From Ulota crispa (taxonomy: Eukaryota; Streptophyta; Bryopsida; Orthotrichales; Orthotrichaceae): a stretch of 64,000 nt of DNA. Both the position numbers and the translations under genes were made by a program. The notes below the pieces were generated by a model. It searched no databases, had not been told where the DNA came from, and was given only the letters and a program-made list of their open reading frames with translations. The stretch covers positions 2,542,001 to 2,606,000 of the forward strand of contig OY987247.1 in NCBI GenBank assembly GCA_963920765.1, given 5' to 3'. Below, piece after piece: positions 59,690 to 64,000 of this stretch (its first letter is position 1; each line of letters starts with the position of its first letter).

Positions 59690-60619
59690 AGCCACTTTAG
59701 CAATATGGGTAGCAGAACCGGTTAGCAGGCCAAGGAACCGACAAATCCACAATCCAATCCAAGAGTTATTAACGATAATTAATCAAGCCAAACAGCTTTG
59801 AAATTTTATCAGATACAGGTTGATTTCAGTTGGTTTCTTTTCAAAAGAAAGAGTCTAAACTATGGTAAATAAACTTTGATGACCTATGACCACTCTTGGC
59901 TTAACAATGCAAGGTTTACAGAATTGCTATACTCCATTGCAGCTTTGGTACGCACAGGGTTTTAATTAGTTCCACTTAACTTGATTGAGAGCAACGAAGC
60001 TAGAAGGTCATCGGTTCTTAACCCCTTGACCCATCAAGATTTGGTTGACTAGTTTCTGGTCAATTTTGACCCTTTTTAGGGTGTAGGGAGAGTATGTTAA
60101 GGAATTTGGGGATGTGGCAAAGGGATGGATGTAGGCAATTAGGAGCCTCATAGCTTGGAACAAAAATCAAGTTTAGTTGGGCTACCACATGGTCAGGGTA
60201 TTGGAAAAACTTAAGAAGTATGGGCTGCCAAAATATAGGAATGAATGTAGAAAGATGGTTATAATTGCTAAAGATCAAGGATTAGAACGCGTTCCCAAGA
60301 GTCTAGGTTTTCCCTAAACCCATGATCACCCTAAAAATTGTCACATGGTCCATTAAGCAACAAGAAAGAGCAATCCATAAAGAAATACAATCTACCATCG
60401 TAGAGACCATTGTATTTGTATGAAAATGCATACATGCACATTTAAACCTATATGCAAACAAAATCAAACATAAAAAAATGATGTAGACTTATAAACCATG
60501 CATGGCATTGCCATTCATACAATTGGATCTTTTGTAGGCATTTGTATAATTTGTTAGTATGAGTTTTTCCAAATAACCAAAAAAGGCCTTGCCCCCCCCC
60601 CTAGAATTGACCACGGAAC
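59690..60619. other. Intergenic, nothing recognised
   Basis: Includes a lone TTAACCCC left-type end at about 60017 with no convincing partner, and a run of ten or more C just after 60590. Confidence 0.4.
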
Positions 60620-60623
60620 TTAA

Positions 60624-60849
60624 CCCCTAAACGTCTGAGCGTGCCGCTTCAACCAGTACAATAGAGGGTATTTTCCTTATATTTGGAATGGATCCACACC
60701 TCCACTACATTTGAGACCAACAAAGAAGTTGGAGAATAGATCAAAGTGGTTCTAATGAGCTAGTTGAGATTCCAAATTAAAATTTCTTATTTGTAGCAAA
60801 TGACAATTATACGTCAGCGTATGTACTATGTCCTATGGACGTTTAAGAG
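60624..60849 (+). mobile_element. TTAA-flanked (piggyBac-type) MITE, 226 bp
   Basis: TTAA at 60620-60623 and 60850-60853. Ends CCCCTAAACGTCTGAGC and CTATGGACGTTTAAGAG are inverted at CTAAACGTC/GACGTTTAAG. It is of the same 0.22-kb class as 29964-30181 and 49909-50136. Confidence 0.85.
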
Positions 60850-60853
60850 TTAA

Positions 60854-62772
60854 TGAATTAAGGAACAAATAGCATTTTTTTCTTTTTTTCTTTTTTTTTT
60901 CTTTTTTTTTTTTTCTTGTTGGCAACAAAGCAATTTTGGGCAAGCTAGTACTCATGAAAGAATGAATACATTTCCACACAAATTTATGCCCAAGGAGTAG
61001 CCTTCCAATGCAACAATTTGTGAATCTTCTCAATTTGTGGAAAAATGTTATGATGCAATATTTGCCTTTATTTGCTTGTAGAGCAAGAGAGGCACATTTA
61101 GTTACATTGTAGCTGAATTTTTTGGGATCTTGTCCAAAAGTTGAGGGCCAAAGATATTTCCTTGTCAAACCTCTATCCAACCTCATTCTATAAAGGTATT
61201 TGTTTTTGCTTAGCACCCTGTACTTCACCTTTGTTGGAAGTGGCCCTATGTTGATATTTTTGGTCAATTTCCTTTTTTTTTTGCTTCATCTAAAACTAGC
61301 TAAATTCCAAAACTCCATTATTCTCATTTTGAAAAGTTGATTTTATGTGGAAACTAAAAATTGTTGAAGAAATGGCTTTGAATGAGAATCTCTTGAAGCT
61401 AATTTCCTATTCTAATTTTTAGTATGTGTTCTCCGTTTCAAAATGTTGTGGTTTTTTTTTTTTGGACATATGGCCAGGTCTATCACAAGCATCAATGTAA
61501 AATAGTTCAAGAAAAAAAGTGATATTAGCTAGTGCAAAAGCCTCTCCAAATTAAAATTGCCCATAATTTGAATGCCTAAAAAAGAATATCACTTCAAATC
61601 CTAAAATCTCACAATCTATGAGGCAAAAATCTTTCACCTTTTGATTACATCATAACAAAGTAGTCAACTACTAGATCCTACAATAAATTGTAACAATATT
61701 TCATTTTCCATTTTTTGGCTTTGCTATCAAAATGACTCACTTTGAGTGTTTTTTTGAGAAACATAGTCAAAGAACTATAGGGGTTAAACAAAATTAGGAT
61801 CGATCTGTTGATAGAGCCTTAGCAGTGCACGGAGGTCTACTTATTAGTTTTTGGAGTAAAATTTTAGGCCGAGTGTGTTTTTCAAGTGCTTATTATGACA
61901 ACATCTCAACTCATGCTTGAAAGCTAGGGTCACTAAACATGTGACATGGCATGGTTTGAGTTTTTATATTGTTGTTTGTTTGAATTTCACTTCATGAAAA
62001 ACAAGAATAAGTGTTAGTGAGTTGACGACACCTCATATACAGCAACTAATTTCATAAGTTAATATTGAATGTCATGAATGCTATTGAAGCTCACTATCTC
62101 TTGAAGCATTTTGGACTAATTTCAAAAAACTTGTTGCTGTAAGGTTTGTTTGTTGAGTTTGATACTAGTTTTTACTAAACATTTAAGCCTATTTTTTATT
62201 TTATTTTTGGGAATGTTTGCAAAAATCTTTTTGCTAAGGGAGGTCACTCACCTTAATTCTTGGATACCACATGCAACCAAGTAAATTTTTCACCACCTAT
62301 TTATTTCTTAATAAATTTTGATTTAGCTTAAAATTTTTGGATGTTCTCTCAAAATCATTATATATTTTGTGTGATTTTTTAAAATTCAAATGAAATAAAC
62401 AAGATATCCAAATGTGCAATCGAGGATTGCCTGAAATTGTTGAATTTTCACTTCCAATATTTACTAAGATTGCGTTTGAATGACAATTGCATCCAACTTT
62501 GGTATACAAAAACTATAACTAAGCATTCATTTATTGGCAATTTGAAAATGTTTTTTAAAATATTTTTTATCATATAATATAGGGGGTAAAACAAAAAATT
62601 CCAACTATACAATGTTTTTTTTTTTTTCAAAAATTTGTAAGTAATCACTTAGAATAACAAATTGTTTTAATAGTTCATAATGTAAACTTTCAATATAGAA
62701 AAACAGAGTGCACCCCCAAGTTTTTTTTAGGGTTGGCTACATTTGATTAAAATAGAATGTGGGTAAATAGCA
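60854..62772. other. Intergenic, no gene recognised
   Basis: Pyrimidine and A/T runs at 60875-60915. A minus frame at 60833-61267 (144 codons) starts as readable sequence but ends in the homopolymer tract and has no recognisable domain. A right-type end ATAGGGGTTAA occurs near 61780 without a clear partner. Confidence 0.4.
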
Positions 62773-62781
62773 TTCAAGTAT

Positions 62782-63184
62782 GGGAATTGATACATGTACC
62801 ACCCCTTCTTGACTATTCTACCACACCCTACTATATATGGTCAATATTTCCAATATTAAAATAAGTGTGGACCACAAGAAAAACATCACTAATTTGGAAA
62901 TATAACTTGACATAAAAGTTGCAACTTATTTTGTTTTTTAGCTTAAAATCACACTCATAGTATCAATTAAAAAATCCAAATTAGGTTTAGTTTAATTCAT
63001 ATTTTTTAAATTGATACTATGAGTGGGATTAAGAGTTGAAAAATAAAAATGAAATTGTAACCTCTATATCAAGTTGTATTTTCAAATTAGTGATATTTTT
63101 CCTATTTTGATATTGTAAATATTAACCATATATAATAGGGTGTGGTTTAATAGTTAAGAAATGATGGTGCATGTATCAATTCCC
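62782..63184. mobile_element. Foldback MITE, GGGAATTGATATG family, copy E
   Basis: Perfect 9-bp duplication TTCAAGTAT (62773-62781 and 63185-63193). Ends GGGAATTGATACATGTACC and GTGCATGTATCAATTCCC are inverted. The interior has the inverted pair ACTCATAGTATCAAT/ATTGATACTATGAGT and belongs to the subtype of copy F. Confidence 0.9.
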
Positions 63185-63278
63185 TTCAAGTATATGTACA
63201 CTGGTAGTGATAGATCACTAGCAAAATTTTGAAGCAATTAGGTTCAAGCTAAACCTTGTGTTTCAAACGTGATTGCTG

Positions 63279-63783
63279 TAGTGTGACATGGGTTTTGTTT
63301 TTTACTGATTCAAAAAATGTAAAAAAAGAATTTCAAAATTTGTGAAAAATGAGTAAGAGACATGAAGAAAAGTTCAGTAATTGTCCTTTGGCAACACAAA
63401 ATATTTTTAATAAATCCATTGCAGTACATTGCATATTCACTATTCTTTCACTACCACACTCAAGCATCTTTTCAAATCCAAATCTAGTACTTTCTCTTCC
63501 TAGCTACCGTTACCTTCAATTGTTACCAAATCAATTAAAACCCATGAAACCCACTCCACTTTCATTCATTGTAAACATTACAAGAAATTAACCATTTTTT
63601 AATTGTCCCTTTAAATTTGAAAGGATGCAATATTTTGTTCAAATTGAATGTATGACAAAAAATCTAATAATTATGTACTTACAAAAACAAAATCATCATT
63701 ATTCCATTCAAACAAAAACAAACCTCTTCAGATAAAAATAAGAATTATTTTGTCAATGCAAAAACAAAACCCATGTCACACTA
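63279..63783. mobile_element. TIR element, about 505 bp, unassigned
   Basis: TAGTGTGACATGGGTTTTGT at the left is perfectly inverted at the right (ACAAAACCCATGTCACACTA), with pairing for about 24 bp. The flanking bases do not give a clear duplication, so the superfamily is not assigned. The 80-codon frame inside shows no family. Confidence 0.65.
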
Positions 63784-63793
63784 TGGTAATCCA

Positions 63794-64000
63794 TAAACAT
63801 TGAGGCAGACATTTTTGTCCAATGGAGAGCAAATAATACTTTGCAAAATACAAAAAAATGTTTTTCATTTGATTTTTTCCTGAGGCAATCATAAGCACAT
63901 GGTCCATAGTGGAAGGCAAAAAATTATCCCACAAAATACACTAATATTTTTAGGTGACACAATTTGTGAGAAGATTCAAAGACACGGTGTTAGGTCCCAT
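63794..64000. other. Intergenic end of window, nothing recognised
   Basis: AT-rich; no coding or repeat-end signal seen. Confidence 0.4.

Noticed and set aside
60833-61267. 144-codon minus-strand ORF
   Set aside because: Its end is a lysine run from a homopolymer tract, and no domain or splice context supports it.

Overview
This is an AT-rich, repeat-dense stretch of a nuclear genome from a green plant, most likely of the streptophyte lineage. I cannot name the species from sequence alone. The evidence is an LEA_2/NHL-type protein, a GID/CTLH-complex E3 subunit with plant-like sequence and GT-AG introns, and many plant-style MITEs. No organellar, bacterial or viral coding sequence was recognised.

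Genes are sparse. Position 1-399 (+) is the 3' end of a GC-rich LEA_2-domain gene. A small two-exon gene of unknown function lies at 4158-5079 (-), with a small divergent ORF at 5948-6202 (+). An eight-exon MAEA/GID9-like gene spans 25309-29029 (+) and encodes 419 residues, with a 5' UTR exon probably near 24290-24506. A five-exon gene at 53471-55603 (+) encodes 357 residues, with a strongly divergent cyclin box. A decayed ORF of unknown origin lies at 21061-21619. The genes are unrelated in function, and nothing suggests a cluster or pathway.

Most of the rest is layered non-autonomous DNA transposons, typed from their ends and target-site duplications (TSDs): (i) about a dozen elements bounded by TTAA and starting CCC(C)T, the signature of piggyBac-type transposition; (ii) a foldback family with GGGAATTGATATG ends and 8-9 bp TSDs (Mutator-like); (iii) an AGGTAGG-ended family flanked by TA (Tc1/mariner-like); (iv) a complete 2,990-bp CACTA element with TSD TGC and an internal minisatellite, and a 168-bp CACTA hairpin with TSD GTT; (v) PIF/Harbinger-like elements with TTA or TAA TSDs; (vi) long hairpins, including one of about 1.06 kb inserted in another element. 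Several are nested, which gives relative insertion ages. No transposase gene is present, so all must have been moved by enzymes encoded elsewhere. The most unusual signal is the abundance and size diversity of the TTAA-flanked elements, because piggyBac-type transposons are generally regarded as rare or absent in plants.
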